From contig NZ_VORA01000002.1 in assembly GCF_008477545.1 (NCBI RefSeq), positions 186,001 to 250,000 of the forward strand: DNA of 64,000 bases, given 5' to 3'. The notes beneath the pieces were generated by a model, which was not told the DNA's origin, did not search any database, and saw only the letters and a program-made list of their open reading frames with translations. The stretch comes from Roseibium aestuarii. Its GTDB lineage: Bacteria > Pseudomonadota > Alphaproteobacteria > Rhizobiales > Stappiaceae. Of the stretch, positions 35,489 through 45,474 are shown in pieces. The first letter of the stretch is position 1; each line of letters opens with the position of its first letter. Made by a program: the position numbers and the translations under genes.

Positions 35489-37348
35489 ATGGGAACAGCC
35501 GCCATGCCATCGCTTGCCGAACAAATTCTGGACGAATCGATGCCCGTGACTGCTGCCCCGGTGGCTGCTGCGCCAGTGACCGCTGCGCCTGAGTGCAACG
35601 GCTTCGCGCCCCTGAGCGTGGCCGGGATCATTGCCCATACGACCTTCTCCTTCCAGCCGATCGTCGATTACGCGACCGGGGTCGTCTATGCCCACGAGGC
35701 GCTGCTGCGCGGCTTCCAGGATCTGGGATGCTCCAGCCCGACCGATCTGCTCGACAAGGTTCACCAGGCCGGTTTCCTGCCCGAGCTGGAGCCTGCCCTG
35801 CTCGACCGCGCGCTGGAATGCTACAAGAAGCTTCTGACCGCCAAGGGCTGCAAGCTCTTCTTCAACATCGACGGCCGCGACCTGGGACGCAACGGCGATC
35901 CGCGCCTGCGCCTCGCCGAAGTGTCCGAAGCCCAGGGCATCCCGCCCAGCCAGATCTGTCTGGAGCTCTCCGAGCGGCATCACCACACCCACGACGACAT
36001 CACCGATCACGCCCTGCGCGACCTGCGCCGGCAGGGCTTCCTGCTTGCCCTCGACGATTTCGGCAAGGGCTCCTCGGAACTGCGCCTGCTGCATGATCTG
36101 GGTCCGGACTACGTCAAGATCGACCGTTTCTTCCTGACCGGCATCGACACGGATGCCCGCCGCAAGCTCTTCGTCACCACCGTCACCAACCTGGCCCATG
36201 TGCTGGGCGTGCGCGTCATCGCCGAAGGGGTGGAGACGGAACGGGAATACAAGGCCTGCCGCGACGCCGGCTGCGACCTGATCCAGGGCTTCTATGTCGC
36301 CCATCCCTTCGAGAAGAAGAAGGATGCGCGGCTCTTCTACGATCACATCCGCGTGCCGACCATCGGCAGCAAGCGCCGCGAAGAGGAAGGCCGCATCCGC
36401 AACGAGTTGATGGACCTGCCGACCGTCAGCCTCGATTCGTCCATGGCGGAACTCCTGGATGTCTTCCTGAGCAATCAGGAGATCAGCATCGTTCCCGTGG
36501 TCGACGGCAACAACGAACCGCGCGGCATCATCCATGAGCGCGATCTCAAGGCCTATCTCTATGCCGGCGGCTCCGACGAGGCCGACTACGAGGCGGCGCT
36601 GGACCTGCCGATCCGCAATTTCGTGCGCTCCTGCCCGATCACCGACATCGACAGCAACGCCGACATGCTGCTGGTGACCTTCGCCTCGTCTCTGAACTCG
36701 GACGGGCTGATCATCACCGAGAACTTCCGCTATGCGGGCTTCCTGGCCGCCACTTCGCTTCTGAAGCTGATCCACGAGAAGCGTCTGGAAGAGGCAAAGG
36801 ACCAGAACCCCCTCACCCGGCTTCCCGGCAATGGCGCGATCACCCGCTTCATCGCCGACACCGCCGGCAAGCGCAATCTCGACCGGCACTACTGCTACAT
36901 CGACTTCGACCACTTCAAGCCCTTCAACGACACCTATGGCTATCGGTCGGGCGATCGGGCGATCATCCTCTTCAGCGAGCTCATGCAGCGCCACATTTCC
37001 GGCAATGGCAGCTTCGCGGGCCATGTGGGCGGGGACGACTTCTTCACCGCCTTCGTCGAGGGCGACCAGACCGACATCGCCTGGCAGCTCCTCACCCTGA
37101 AACGTGCCTTCAAGTCGGATGTGGAGAGCTTCTACGACGCCTCCCACCGGGAACAGGGCTACATCGAGGCGAATGACCGGTTCGGCAGCCTGCGGCGCTT
37201 CCCGCTGCTCGACTGCTCCATGTCCATCGTGACCGTGCCCCAGGGCATCATCGTGCGTCCCGACGAGATCCTGGACGCCATCGCCAGCCTCAAGCGCGAT
37301 GCGAAGAAGTCCGATGACGGGCTGGTGGTGACGACGCTGGGGATCTGA
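35489..37348 (+). CDS. EAL-CBS-GGDEF protein (c-di-GMP signalling)
   Basis: A 619-residue cytoplasmic protein from ATG 35489 (GGAGGATGGG upstream). An EAL phosphodiesterase domain comes first, with Glu70 in HEALLRG, NIDGRDL, LELSER, DDFGKGSSELRLLHDLGPDYVKIDR (shown in part) and AEGVETE, all of which keep the metal and catalytic residues. A CBS-like pair follows around residues 300-430 (SIVPVVDGNNEPRGII). A C-terminal GGDEF domain has GGDDF instead of GGDEF at about residue 514. Probably a c-di-GMP hydrolase regulated by nucleotide binding to the CBS part. Confidence 0.88.
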   Translation: MGTAAMPSLAEQILDESMPVTAAPVAAAPVTAAPECNGFAPLSVAGIIAHTTFSFQPIVDYATGVVYAHEALLRGFQDLGCSSPTDLLDKVHQAGFLPELEPALLDRALECYKKLLTAKGCKLFFNIDGRDLGRNGDPRLRLAEVSEAQGIPPSQICLELSERHHHTHDDITDHALRDLRRQGFLLALDDFGKGSSELRLLHDLGPDYVKIDRFFLTGIDTDARRKLFVTTVTNLAHVLGVRVIAEGVETEREYKACRDAGCDLIQGFYVAHPFEKKKDARLFYDHIRVPTIGSKRREEEGRIRNELMDLPTVSLDSSMAELLDVFLSNQEISIVPVVDGNNEPRGIIHERDLKAYLYAGGSDEADYEAALDLPIRNFVRSCPITDIDSNADMLLVTFASSLNSDGLIITENFRYAGFLAATSLLKLIHEKRLEEAKDQNPLTRLPGNGAITRFIADTAGKRNLDRHYCYIDFDHFKPFNDTYGYRSGDRAIILFSELMQRHISGNGSFAGHVGGDDFFTAFVEGDQTDIAWQLLTLKRAFKSDVESFYDASHREQGYIEANDRFGSLRRFPLLDCSMSIVTVPQGIIVRPDEILDAIASLKRDAKKSDDGLVVTTLGI

Positions 37349-37375
37349 CGCCGGAGCGCCGCGCACGCCTGACAG

Positions 37376-38164
37376 TCAGAGCTTCAGGCCGAATCCGACC
37401 AGCAGCCGCTCCAGTTCCGGCGCCTTGCGCCCGCTCGTAAAGACCGCCGGATCCCGCCCGAGGTTCGCCGCGTCCCGGTCGAACGGGGCTTCCGGCACCA
37501 CACGCCGGATCTGCCGGGCAATGGCTTCTGCCGGATCCAGCCAGTCCACCGGCCAGGGGGCCAGCTTGCGAAACAACGGCGCAAGAAAGGGATAATGGGT
37601 GCAGGCCAGCACCACGATATCCGTCCGCCGCCCGTCCGCTTCCACGAAACAGGGGGCGATCTGGGCCAAGATCAGCTCTTCATCCACCGGCAGGCGCTGC
37701 AGCAGCCGTTCCGCCTGTGCCGCCAGCACCGGCGAGCCGACAAGCGTCACCGCGCATTGCCCCGCGAACGAGCGGATCAGCTCGCGCGTGTACGCGCGCC
37801 GTACCGTGCCCGGTGTCGCCAGCACGCTGACCAGCCCTGACGCGGTGCGTTCGGCCGCCGGCTTGATGGCCGGCACCGTGCCGACGAAACACGTCTGCGG
37901 ATAGGCGGCCCTCAGAGCCTCCCCGGCAAGCGTGAAGGCGGTGTTGCACGCAATCACGGCGGCCGCCGGCTGATGATCGCGGATCAGGTCACCGAACAGG
38001 GCAACGATGCGCGCGCGCAGCGCCTCTTCTTCCCAGTCGCCATAGGGAAAGGCCGCATCATCGGCCACATAGACGAAGCGATGCTCGCCCAGAAGCAGCC
38101 GCGCCTCGCGCAGGACCGTCAGTCCGCCGAGGCCGCTGTCGAAGATGAGAATGGGGGCGCTCAC
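37376..38164 (-). CDS. murI: Glutamate racemase
   Basis: A 262-residue enzyme that makes D-glutamate for peptidoglycan. Two catalytic cysteines are seen: Cys73 in IACNTAF and Cys188 in LACTHYP. The N-terminal [13 protein letters not shown] block is typical. The start is GTG at 38162-38164, overlapping the trmJ stop codon in a GTGA arrangement, so the pair is translationally coupled. Confidence 0.95.
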   Translation of the reverse strand: MSAPILIFDSGLGGLTVLREARLLLGEHRFVYVADDAAFPYGDWEEEALRARIVALFGDLIRDHQPAAAVIACNTAFTLAGEALRAAYPQTCFVGTVPAIKPAAERTASGLVSVLATPGTVRRAYTRELIRSFAGQCAVTLVGSPVLAAQAERLLQRLPVDEELILAQIAPCFVEADGRRTDIVVLACTHYPFLAPLFRKLAPWPVDWLDPAEAIARQIRRVVPEAPFDRDAANLGRDPAVFTSGRKAPELERLLVGFGLKL

Positions 38165-38997
38165 GCGTCCCCGTCTGGATCGGGCGCCGACGTCTCGTCC
38201 GCGCCGGGCTCGTCCTTGCGCGGACGCGGACGGCGCTTTTCAAGGGCGGCCACGACACCGCGCAGGGCACGCACTTCCTGATCGGTCAGCTCCGCCTTCT
38301 GGAAGATGTTGCGCAGGGTGCGCACCATGTGCGGGCGACGCTCCGGCGGCCGGAAGAAGGTCACGTTGTCGAGCGCCCCTTCCAGATGCTCGAAGAAGCG
38401 CAGCACGTCGTCCTTGGCAGCCGGCGGGTTGTCCTCTTCCGACAGGCGGAAGGGCAGCGCCCCGGCCGTCGCCGTCTTGCGCCACTCATAGGCGCAGACC
38501 AGCACCGCCTGGGCAATGTTCAGCGAGGCAAAGTCCGGATCCACCGGCAGGGTGACGATCTCGTCGGCCAGCGCCACCTCGTCGTTGTTGAGCCCCCAGC
38601 GCTCGCGACCGAAGAGATAGCCGGTGGCCAGACCCGTCACGCCAAGCGACACCACCTTCTGCGCCGCCTCGTCCGGCCCGCGCACGGGCTTGGGCACTTC
38701 GCGCGAGCGGGCCGTGGTGGCGTAGACGAAGGTGAGATCGGCAATGGCGGCCTCGACACTGTCGAACACCTTGACGTTGTCGATCACATGGTCGGCACGG
38801 CTTGCGGCGGCACGGGCCTTCTCGCTCGGCCAGCCGTCGCGCGGATTGACGATCCGCAGGTCCGTCAGGCCGAAATTGGCCATGGCGCGGGCTGCCGTGC
38901 CGATGTTTTCGCCAAGCTGCGGCTCGCAGAGGATGACCGCCGGCGGACGGGCCACGATCTGACGGGCCTCGTCGAGGATTTTCGTGTTTCTGCTCAT
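38161..38997 (-). CDS. trmJ: tRNA (cytidine/uridine-2'-O-)-methyltransferase TrmJ
   Basis: A 278-residue SPOUT-class methyltransferase that methylates the ribose at position 32 of tRNA. The knot motifs are [36 protein letters not shown] and [17 protein letters not shown] at 38997 was chosen; a GTG or ATG further up at 39144 would add 49 unrelated residues. The C-terminal tail is charged ([12 protein letters not shown]). It overlaps murI by four bases. Confidence 0.93.
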   Translation of the reverse strand: MSRNTKILDEARQIVARPPAVILCEPQLGENIGTAARAMANFGLTDLRIVNPRDGWPSEKARAAASRADHVIDNVKVFDSVEAAIADLTFVYATTARSREVPKPVRGPDEAAQKVVSLGVTGLATGYLFGRERWGLNNDEVALADEIVTLPVDPDFASLNIAQAVLVCAYEWRKTATAGALPFRLSEEDNPPAAKDDVLRFFEHLEGALDNVTFFRPPERRPHMVRTLRNIFQKAELTDQEVRALRGVVAALEKRRPRPRKDEPGADETSAPDPDGDA

Positions 38998-39220
38998 GGG
39001 CGCGGGTTTAGCCCAAGGCAGGTTTCTTGAAAAGAGGCGTCGCGCAGCACGCTCTTGTGCGCCGGTCTCCGGGTTCTGCCGCATCGCCCTGCGTCCGCTG
39101 CCTGTTGCAATGCGAAAGGGAAGATTGTATACGTCTGCACACAATAGCGGGAACGATCCTTTCCCTCCCGGCGTTCCCCGTCAGACACAAGACAAGAACC
39201 CCAGAACGCAAGGCTCGGCC

Positions 39221-40435
39221 ATGACCAAGATCAAGGTGACAAACCCGGTCGTCGAACTCGACGGCGACGAGATGACCCGCATCATGTGGCAGTTCATCAA
39301 GGACAAGCTGATCCACCCCTATCTCGACATCGACCTGGAATACTACGACCTGTCGATCCAGAAGCGGGACGAAACCGACGACCAGATCACGGTCGATGCG
39401 GCCAATGCCATCAAGAAGCATGGCGTCGGCGTAAAATGTGCGACCATCACCCCGGATGAGGCGCGCGTCGAGGAATTCGGCCTCAAGCGCATGTATCGCT
39501 CGCCCAACGGCACCATCCGCAACATCCTCGGCGGCGTGATCTTCCGCGAGCCGATCATCATGCAGAACGTGCCCCGTCTGGTGCCGGGTTGGACCCAGCC
39601 GATCATCGTTGGCCGCCATGCCTATGGCGACCAGTACAAGGCCACCGACTTCCGGTTCCCCGGCAAGGGCAAGATCACCATCAAGTTCGTCGGCGAAGAC
39701 GGGCAGGAAATCGAGCACGAGGTCTTCGACGCTCCCTCCGCCGGCGTGGCCATGGCCATGTACAATCTCGATGCCTCGATCATCGACTTTGCCCGCGCGT
39801 CCTTCAACTACGCGCTCCAGCGCAAGGTGCCCTGCTATCTCTCCACCAAGAACACCATCCTCAAGGCCTATGACGGCCGCTTCAAGGATCTGTTCCAGGA
39901 GATCTTCGATGCCGAATTCAAGGACCAGTACGCCGAGGCCGGCATCTGGTACGAGCACCGGCTGATCGACGACATGGTCGCCTCGTCCCTCAAATGGTCC
40001 GGCGGATATGTCTGGGCCTGCAAGAACTATGACGGCGACGTCCAGTCCGACACGGTGGCACAGGGCTTCGGTTCCCTCGGCCTGATGACCTCGGTCCTCA
40101 TGTCGCCGGATGGCAAGACCGTCGAGGCCGAAGCCGCCCACGGCACGGTGACCCGACATTACCGCATGCACCAGAAGGGCGAGGAGACCTCCACCAACCC
40201 CATCGCCTCCATCTTTGCCTGGACGCGGGCGCTCGCCCATCGCGCCAAGCTGGATGACAATGCAGCGCTCGCGGGCTTTGCATCGACCCTCGAAAAGGTC
40301 TGCATCGACACGGTGGAAAGCGGCTTCATGACCAAGGATCTGGCGCTGCTGGTGGGCCCGGAACAGGGCTGGCTGACCACCAACGGCTTCCTGAACAAGA
40401 TCGATGCGAATCTGAAGACGGCCATGGCCGCCTAA
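39221..40435 (+). CDS. icd: NADP-dependent isocitrate dehydrogenase
   Basis: A 404-residue homodimeric, eukaryote-like NADP enzyme of the TCA cycle, making 2-oxoglutarate, CO2 and [24 protein letters not shown] starts the protein, [12 protein letters not shown] contains substrate-binding residues, and [12 protein letters not shown] with NTNPI-like [13 protein letters not shown] is the metal and cofactor end. Length is normal. It is followed by a clear terminator, so it is a single-gene unit. Confidence 0.98.
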   Translation: MTKIKVTNPVVELDGDEMTRIMWQFIKDKLIHPYLDIDLEYYDLSIQKRDETDDQITVDAANAIKKHGVGVKCATITPDEARVEEFGLKRMYRSPNGTIRNILGGVIFREPIIMQNVPRLVPGWTQPIIVGRHAYGDQYKATDFRFPGKGKITIKFVGEDGQEIEHEVFDAPSAGVAMAMYNLDASIIDFARASFNYALQRKVPCYLSTKNTILKAYDGRFKDLFQEIFDAEFKDQYAEAGIWYEHRLIDDMVASSLKWSGGYVWACKNYDGDVQSDTVAQGFGSLGLMTSVLMSPDGKTVEAEAAHGTVTRHYRMHQKGEETSTNPIASIFAWTRALAHRAKLDDNAALAGFASTLEKVCIDTVESGFMTKDLALLVGPEQGWLTTNGFLNKIDANLKTAMAA

Positions 40436-40462
40436 CCTCCGAAATCACTGGACAAACAATTT

Positions 40463-40496
40463 AGGCGGCTCTTCAATGAAGGGCCGCCTTCTTTTT
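40463..40496 (+). terminator. Rho-independent terminator after icd
   Basis: AGGCGGC (40463-40469) pairs with GCCGCCT (40483-40489), with extra pairing inside the loop, and TTCTTTTT follows. It lies 27 bases past the icd stop codon. Confidence 0.87.
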
Positions 40497-40698
40497 GCGC
40501 CGCCACCTCAAAAGCGCACCTGTTGCGCCTTTTGGCGAATGCATGTATCCCTGTTCATATGCCTCCATGGACGGATGGACGCGCCCCTCCCGGCCACGCC
40601 GCGGTTGCCCTCTCTCTAGGGGCATTCTCTCCGCAGCCAGTCGCCGCCCTTCCGTTTCTGCCGAGGCCCCGCAACCCGACCCTTTCGCGAGGCAGACC

Positions 40699-42327
40699 GT
40701 GCAGTCGCTGAACGTCTTTCTTCAGATTGGGGGCGCCGTCGCCCTCCTGCTCTTTGCCCTCCATCAGGTGCGCAATGGCATGACGGAGGCCTTCGGCCTG
40801 CGGCTGAAGATGGTTCTCGGTCTCGGCACCCGGACGCCGCTTCGCGCCGCCCTCTCCGGCTTCATTGCCACCCTCGGGCTCCAGTCCTCCACGGCGACGG
40901 CCCTGATGACGGCTTCCTTCGTCGAGCGGGACCTGATCCGCGCCCGCATGGCGCAGATCGTTCTCCTCGGCGCCAACGCAGGCACCGCCCTGACCGCCGT
41001 GCTCGTCTCCCTGGGTCTTGAGGCGCTCAGCCCCCTGTTCCTGCTCGCCGGCTATCTTCTGCGCCGCCGCCACACGCCCGCCTGGTCGGGCACCGGCCTC
41101 GCCCTCATCGGCATCGGCCTTCTGCTCGTGTCGCTGGAGCTTCTGGGTCACGCGACGGATCCCTTGCGCGATGCGCCGAGGGTCATTGCCTTCCTCTCCA
41201 TGCTGGATGGGGCCTGGCCGGTCGCCTTCGTCTGTGCCGTTCTCCTCGCCCTGCTCTGCTCCTCGTCGCTTGCCGCCGTCATGCTGGTCATGGCCCTGCC
41301 GCTCAGCCCGGCGCTGACGGTGGTCATGGTGCTGGGCGCCAATCTGGGCGGCTCGATCCCGCCGCTTCTCGCCACCCTGAAGAGCGCGCCGGTCGCGCGG
41401 CGGGTCACGGCGGGCAATCTGGCGGTGCGCGCCATCGGCTGCCTGGTGGTCCTGCCCCTTGCCCCTGCCGCCGAGCTGATCCTTCCCGTCCTGCCCGCGT
41501 CTGGCGCCGGTCTGGCCGTCAGCGTCCATCTTGTCTTCAACCTGCTCCTCGGCCTGCTGATCTGGCCCTTCACCGGCATGGTCGCCCGCTTCATCGAGAA
41601 GCTCATCCCGGATGAGGGCAAGACCGCCGACACCATCCAGACCTGCCTGAAGGAAGAAGATCTGGAGACCCCCGCCCTGGCACTTGCCGGCGCCAGCCGC
41701 GAGGCACTGGCCCTCGGCGACATGATCGAACGCATGCTGACCCAGACGCGCACCGCCTTCCGCAAGAGCGATCCCGCGCCTCTGGCCGAGGTGTCGATCC
41801 TGGAAGACAGGGTGGACCGCCACCAGCAGGGGGTGAAGACCTATCTGTCACGCCTCGGCAACCGGGCGACGGAAGAAGAAAAGCGCCGGGCGATCACCGT
41901 CCTCGATTACGTGATCAACCTGGAGCATATCGGCGACATCATCGAGAAGGGCCTCACCGGCGAGGTGCGCAAGAAGGTTGGCCTGTCCCTGCGCTTCTCC
42001 GACGAAGGCTACAAGGAACTCGACACCCTGTTCCTGATGACGCTCGAAAACCTGCGCATGGCCCAGACCATCTTCATGACCCGGGATCAGGACATGGCCC
42101 GCCGGCTGATGGAAGTGAAGGTGGACATCCGCAATCTGGAGCGCAGCTCCGCCCAGAAGCACCTGATCCGCCTGCGCGAGGGCCAGACCGAGAGCATCGA
42201 GACCTCATCGCTCCACCTCGACATTCTGCGGGACCTGAAGCGGATCAACGCCCATCTGGTGTCGGTCGCCCATCCGATCCTGGACGAACAGGGGCTTCTG
42301 GTGGAAAGCCGCCTGCGCGCCGGCTGA
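40699..42327 (+). CDS. Na/Pi cotransporter family protein with C-terminal PhoU-like domain
   Basis: A 542-residue protein. The first 330 residues hold eight or so membrane segments with the two Na/Pi cotransporter (NptA/YjbB) repeats, including GLQSSTATALMTASF and the matching LLCSSSLAAVMLVMALPLS, where the QSST-type serines bind the substrate. The remaining residues form a PhoU-like helical domain (LALGDMIERMLTQTRTAF and EHIGDIIEKGL). Start is GTG at 40699 with GAGG upstream; the open frame extends back to 40495 but without resemblance to the family. It probably exports or imports phosphate. Confidence 0.85.
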   Translation: MQSLNVFLQIGGAVALLLFALHQVRNGMTEAFGLRLKMVLGLGTRTPLRAALSGFIATLGLQSSTATALMTASFVERDLIRARMAQIVLLGANAGTALTAVLVSLGLEALSPLFLLAGYLLRRRHTPAWSGTGLALIGIGLLLVSLELLGHATDPLRDAPRVIAFLSMLDGAWPVAFVCAVLLALLCSSSLAAVMLVMALPLSPALTVVMVLGANLGGSIPPLLATLKSAPVARRVTAGNLAVRAIGCLVVLPLAPAAELILPVLPASGAGLAVSVHLVFNLLLGLLIWPFTGMVARFIEKLIPDEGKTADTIQTCLKEEDLETPALALAGASREALALGDMIERMLTQTRTAFRKSDPAPLAEVSILEDRVDRHQQGVKTYLSRLGNRATEEEKRRAITVLDYVINLEHIGDIIEKGLTGEVRKKVGLSLRFSDEGYKELDTLFLMTLENLRMAQTIFMTRDQDMARRLMEVKVDIRNLERSSAQKHLIRLREGQTESIETSSLHLDILRDLKRINAHLVSVAHPILDEQGLLVESRLRAG

Positions 42328-42352
42328 GCCCCTGCAGGCCCGCCCCTGACGC

Positions 42353-43627
42353 TCAGCTCTTGCCGGGATCGAGAAGATCCGGCTCCGCATCGGCGCCCGC
42401 GCCTTCTTCGGCCGGCTCCTCTTCCTCCCGAGCTTCCGCCTGAGCCAGTTCCTCGGGTGCCAGGTCGCCGCTCGCCCGCATCGTGGCCATGTGCCGCTCC
42501 TCGGCCTCGGCCAGAATGCGCGCGGCGAGCTTCGGCTTGCGGTCCATCAAATTGGCCAGCGCCTGCGCCTCCAGCACCATCAGTTCGCAATCGTGAAAGG
42601 CCGTGATCGTCGCGGTGCGCGCCCGCCGTTTCAGCAGGGCCAGTTCGCCGAAGTAATTGCCTTCACCCAGATAGATCGTCTCGTGGGGCAGCTCGATCGC
42701 CACCTCCCCATCGGAGATGAAATACATGGCATCGGCCACCGTGCCCTTGCTGGCGATCACATCTCCCGCGCGCACCCTCTGGGCCCGCAGCAGCTTCGAC
42801 ACTTCGGCAATGTCGGCGGCGCGCAGATCCTCGAACAGGGGCACCCGCGCCACCATCGACCAGGTCACCACGAAGTCGCGGCTGTGGATCTCCCGCGAGA
42901 AGGCAGACGCAATGATCCCCACCGGCAGGGCCAGCAGCCCGTAGCTGACGAGCATCACCACACCGCCGACCACGCGCCCAAGATCCGTCCGGGGCACCAC
43001 GTCACCGTAGCCCACGGTCGTCACCGTCGAAATCGCCCACCAGAGCGCCGACGGAATGCTGGCAAAGGCCTCCGGCTGAGCCTCGTGCTCGAGCAGATAC
43101 ATCAGGGTTGCCGCCGTCAGGATCACCCCGAAGATGATGACCGACGACCCCACCAGCGCATGCCGCTCCGAAGCGATGGCCGAAAACAGAGAGCGCAACG
43201 CGGGCGAATAGCGGGCGAGCTTGAGGAAGCGCGACAGACGCAGCAGCACCACGAGGGTGACCGCCGTATTGGGGAGCACCAGCACCAGAAGCAGAGGCAG
43301 CGCAGCCGCCAGATCGATGATCGCATCCGCCTGCAGGGCATAGCGCCAGCGGCTCCCCAGAGGACCATAGCGGCGAAGCGGCGGATGCAGATCGGCCACA
43401 TAGAGCCGCGCTAGATACTCGGTCAGGAAGACGAAGCCCGAGAGGGTCTGAACCCAATCGGCGATGCTGCCGATATGGACATCCAGCGACTGCTCGGTCT
43501 CCAGCACCGCCAGAACCACATTGAGAATGATGAGCCCCACCAGCGAGCGGCTGACGATGCGTGCAAGCCGCCGGTGCCGACCGGTGTTCTCCAGAATGCT
43601 GTAGAGGGTCTTCTTCACCCCGCCCAT
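42353..43627 (-). CDS. Cyclic-nucleotide-gated potassium channel (MloK1-like)
   Basis: A 424-residue tetrameric channel subunit. Six membrane segments in the first 240 residues include an S4-like arginine/leucine helix (LRLSRFLKLARYSPALRSL) and the pore with selectivity filter TVGYGD at residues 204-209. A cyclic-nucleotide-binding domain follows (YFGELALLKRRARTATI is the phosphate-binding cassette). This is the layout of the Mesorhizobium loti channel MloK1. ATG at 43627 is chosen. An upstream GTG at 43684 would add a GLVGT-repeat peptide encoded by 15-bp tandem repeats. The Glu-rich C-terminus is not conserved. Confidence 0.9.
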   Translation of the reverse strand: MGGVKKTLYSILENTGRHRRLARIVSRSLVGLIILNVVLAVLETEQSLDVHIGSIADWVQTLSGFVFLTEYLARLYVADLHPPLRRYGPLGSRWRYALQADAIIDLAAALPLLLVLVLPNTAVTLVVLLRLSRFLKLARYSPALRSLFSAIASERHALVGSSVIIFGVILTAATLMYLLEHEAQPEAFASIPSALWWAISTVTTVGYGDVVPRTDLGRVVGGVVMLVSYGLLALPVGIIASAFSREIHSRDFVVTWSMVARVPLFEDLRAADIAEVSKLLRAQRVRAGDVIASKGTVADAMYFISDGEVAIELPHETIYLGEGNYFGELALLKRRARTATITAFHDCELMVLEAQALANLMDRKPKLAARILAEAEERHMATMRASGDLAPEELAQAEAREEEEPAEEGAGADAEPDLLDPGKS

Positions 43628-43628
43628 C

Positions 43629-43673
43629 GTCCCCACCAACTCAGTCCCCACCAACCCAGTCCCCACCAAACCA
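43629..43673. repeat. Three 15-bp tandem repeats touching the K+-channel start codon
   Basis: Three copies of a 15-base unit (GTCCCCACCAACTCA at 43629-43643, GTCCCCACCAACCCA at 43644-43658, GTCCCCACCAAACCA at 43659-43673) lie one base upstream of the ATG. On the coding strand each unit reads TGGTGGGGAC, so each carries a ribosome-binding-site-like GGGGA. If translated from a GTG at 43684, the units would encode GLVGT, LVGTE-like peptides. Confidence 0.85.
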
Positions 43674-43816
43674 GTCCGCGCCACACCTGTTCACGTCATC
43701 TCGCCGCAATCGCACCGGCAGAGCCTCCCTGCCCCGCCCCACTGCAGGACAAGGGTAATCCTTCACCGGCAGTCCTGCCGTTGCCCCAGATCATGGCTCA
43801 TGCGGATGAGGGACGT

Positions 43817-45373
43817 CTAGCTGGCCTTTGCACGCAGCTTGAAGGGAAGCCGCGCAACAGGGCGAACCTCGCCGACGGAGGCAGAGCCCCCCTCGATCTG
43901 TGTGCCCGATGCCCCGCTTCCAAGTCCCTTGCGAGGAACATAGCGGCTCGCGCGATCCCGTCCGGCCTCGCGGGCCTGGGCAAGAGCCTGATCGGCCTGC
44001 TCGTAGAGAGGTTCGAAGGCGAGCCCCGCCGTCACCGTGTCGGCCACGCCGACGCTCACCGTGAAGCGGATCGACTTGCCCCGGTACTCGCAGGGCAGGA
44101 TGCCGGTCGCCCGGCAGATCTGGCTGGCCAGCATGTCGAGCTGCGCCCCGTTCAGGCCCCGCAGATAGAGCGCGAATTCCGCGCTCCCCAGCCGGCCGCA
44201 CAGGGTCGTGTCGAGAGCGAAGGATTTCAGGAACCCGGCGAAGGCCTGCAGCACCCGATCCCCGCCTCCATGGCCGTGGGTCTCGTTGATGCGCTTGAAA
44301 TGGTCGATGTCCATCAGCAGCAGGGTGCCGCCGGTGGCGTCGTCCTTCAGCGCCTGACGCAACTCCGCGAGGAAGCGCGCCCGGTTCGGCAGATCGGTCA
44401 GCGGATCGGTTTCGCGCAGATCCGCCAGCGCATCCTCGGCACGTTCGCGCCCGATCACCGGCAGGCAGAGCGCCACACCAAGGAAGAAAAGAATCAGAAG
44501 GCTGGTCAGGGGCACGAACCAGAAGCCTCCGCTCACGGGCGACGCCAGCGCCCCGTCAAAGCTTGCAGGCTCCCAGAGGCAGAAGGGCAAGGCCAGCGCC
44601 GGAACGAGGCTGGCTGCACGCAACAGGCGGGCCAGCATCCGCTCGCTCGGCAGGAGCGCGCGTCCACCGGCCTCGAGCGGACGGCGCAAGCCGCCCTCGA
44701 CGCGGCGAACCTGCTCGACGCTGATCACCGACAGGGCAAGGGCGGTTGCCAGAGACAGAAGAACAGCCCCCTGGCCGAGACGCTGGGCCAGAGCCTCGCC
44801 GGCCGCCACTTCAGCCTCGGGCATGAAGGCAACCGGCCCGAACGGCAGGGCCAGCACCAGCACGATCATGGACAGGGCCAGAAGCGGCGCCGGCCAGACG
44901 GACTGACGCTGGAAGGCACGGAAACCACCCCACAGCAGGGAGGCGGCAAGGATCAGCACGGCGCAGATCACGGCGTCGCGCAGGGCCGGCGCGAAGGCGG
45001 GAAGATGAAGGTCCATGCCGGTGCTGCCCATCGCCCCGGCAAGCACGCTCAGGGTTTCGGGAAGGGCATGAACCAGATCCGTGGTGGCGAAGCTGGCCGC
45101 GACCGCAAGCGGGATCCCCAGGGCCAGAACCGAGAGCCAGGCCGCGCGGCTGCGCGCAGAACGCGCACACCAGACCACCGCCGCCACGAAGAGGAATACA
45201 TGAACCAGACCGTTGGCCACCAGCAGGCTCGACAAGAGGGCATTCAGGCTCAATCGGTTACTCCACACGACCGGCAGTCCCGCCGGCAGGGAAAGGTCAC
45301 CGGTCCCAGGAACCGGCAGCACCGGGACCCGCATGCGCCCGGCGGAAAGGACAAAGGCCTCGCCGGGCATCAT
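43817..45373 (-). CDS. Membrane protein with degenerate GGDEF domain
   Basis: A 518-residue protein with about eight membrane segments in its first 320 residues, forming a 7TM-like sensory part, followed by a GGDEF domain. DIDHFKRINETHGHGGGDRVLQ keeps the metal-binding Asp and the nucleotide-binding Asn and Asp, but the GGDEF signature reads LGSAEF at about residue 397. Such a change usually abolishes c-di-GMP synthesis, so it may be a receptor or be inactive. Start ATG 45373 has only a distant GAGAAGG, and a start at 45334 (MRVPVLPV) is possible. Confidence 0.8.
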   Translation of the reverse strand: MMPGEAFVLSAGRMRVPVLPVPGTGDLSLPAGLPVVWSNRLSLNALLSSLLVANGLVHVFLFVAAVVWCARSARSRAAWLSVLALGIPLAVAASFATTDLVHALPETLSVLAGAMGSTGMDLHLPAFAPALRDAVICAVLILAASLLWGGFRAFQRQSVWPAPLLALSMIVLVLALPFGPVAFMPEAEVAAGEALAQRLGQGAVLLSLATALALSVISVEQVRRVEGGLRRPLEAGGRALLPSERMLARLLRAASLVPALALPFCLWEPASFDGALASPVSGGFWFVPLTSLLILFFLGVALCLPVIGRERAEDALADLRETDPLTDLPNRARFLAELRQALKDDATGGTLLLMDIDHFKRINETHGHGGGDRVLQAFAGFLKSFALDTTLCGRLGSAEFALYLRGLNGAQLDMLASQICRATGILPCEYRGKSIRFTVSVGVADTVTAGLAFEPLYEQADQALAQAREAGRDRASRYVPRKGLGSGASGTQIEGGSASVGEVRPVARLPFKLRAKAS

Positions 45374-45474
45374 GTCCGACGAGGCCTTCTCAACGCGTTA
45401 ATGGACGCCTCCCAACCCCAATATGCCGTCGCGGCATCAGGGATCTTGCAGAGGCAACCAGCTGTGGGTTGCGA

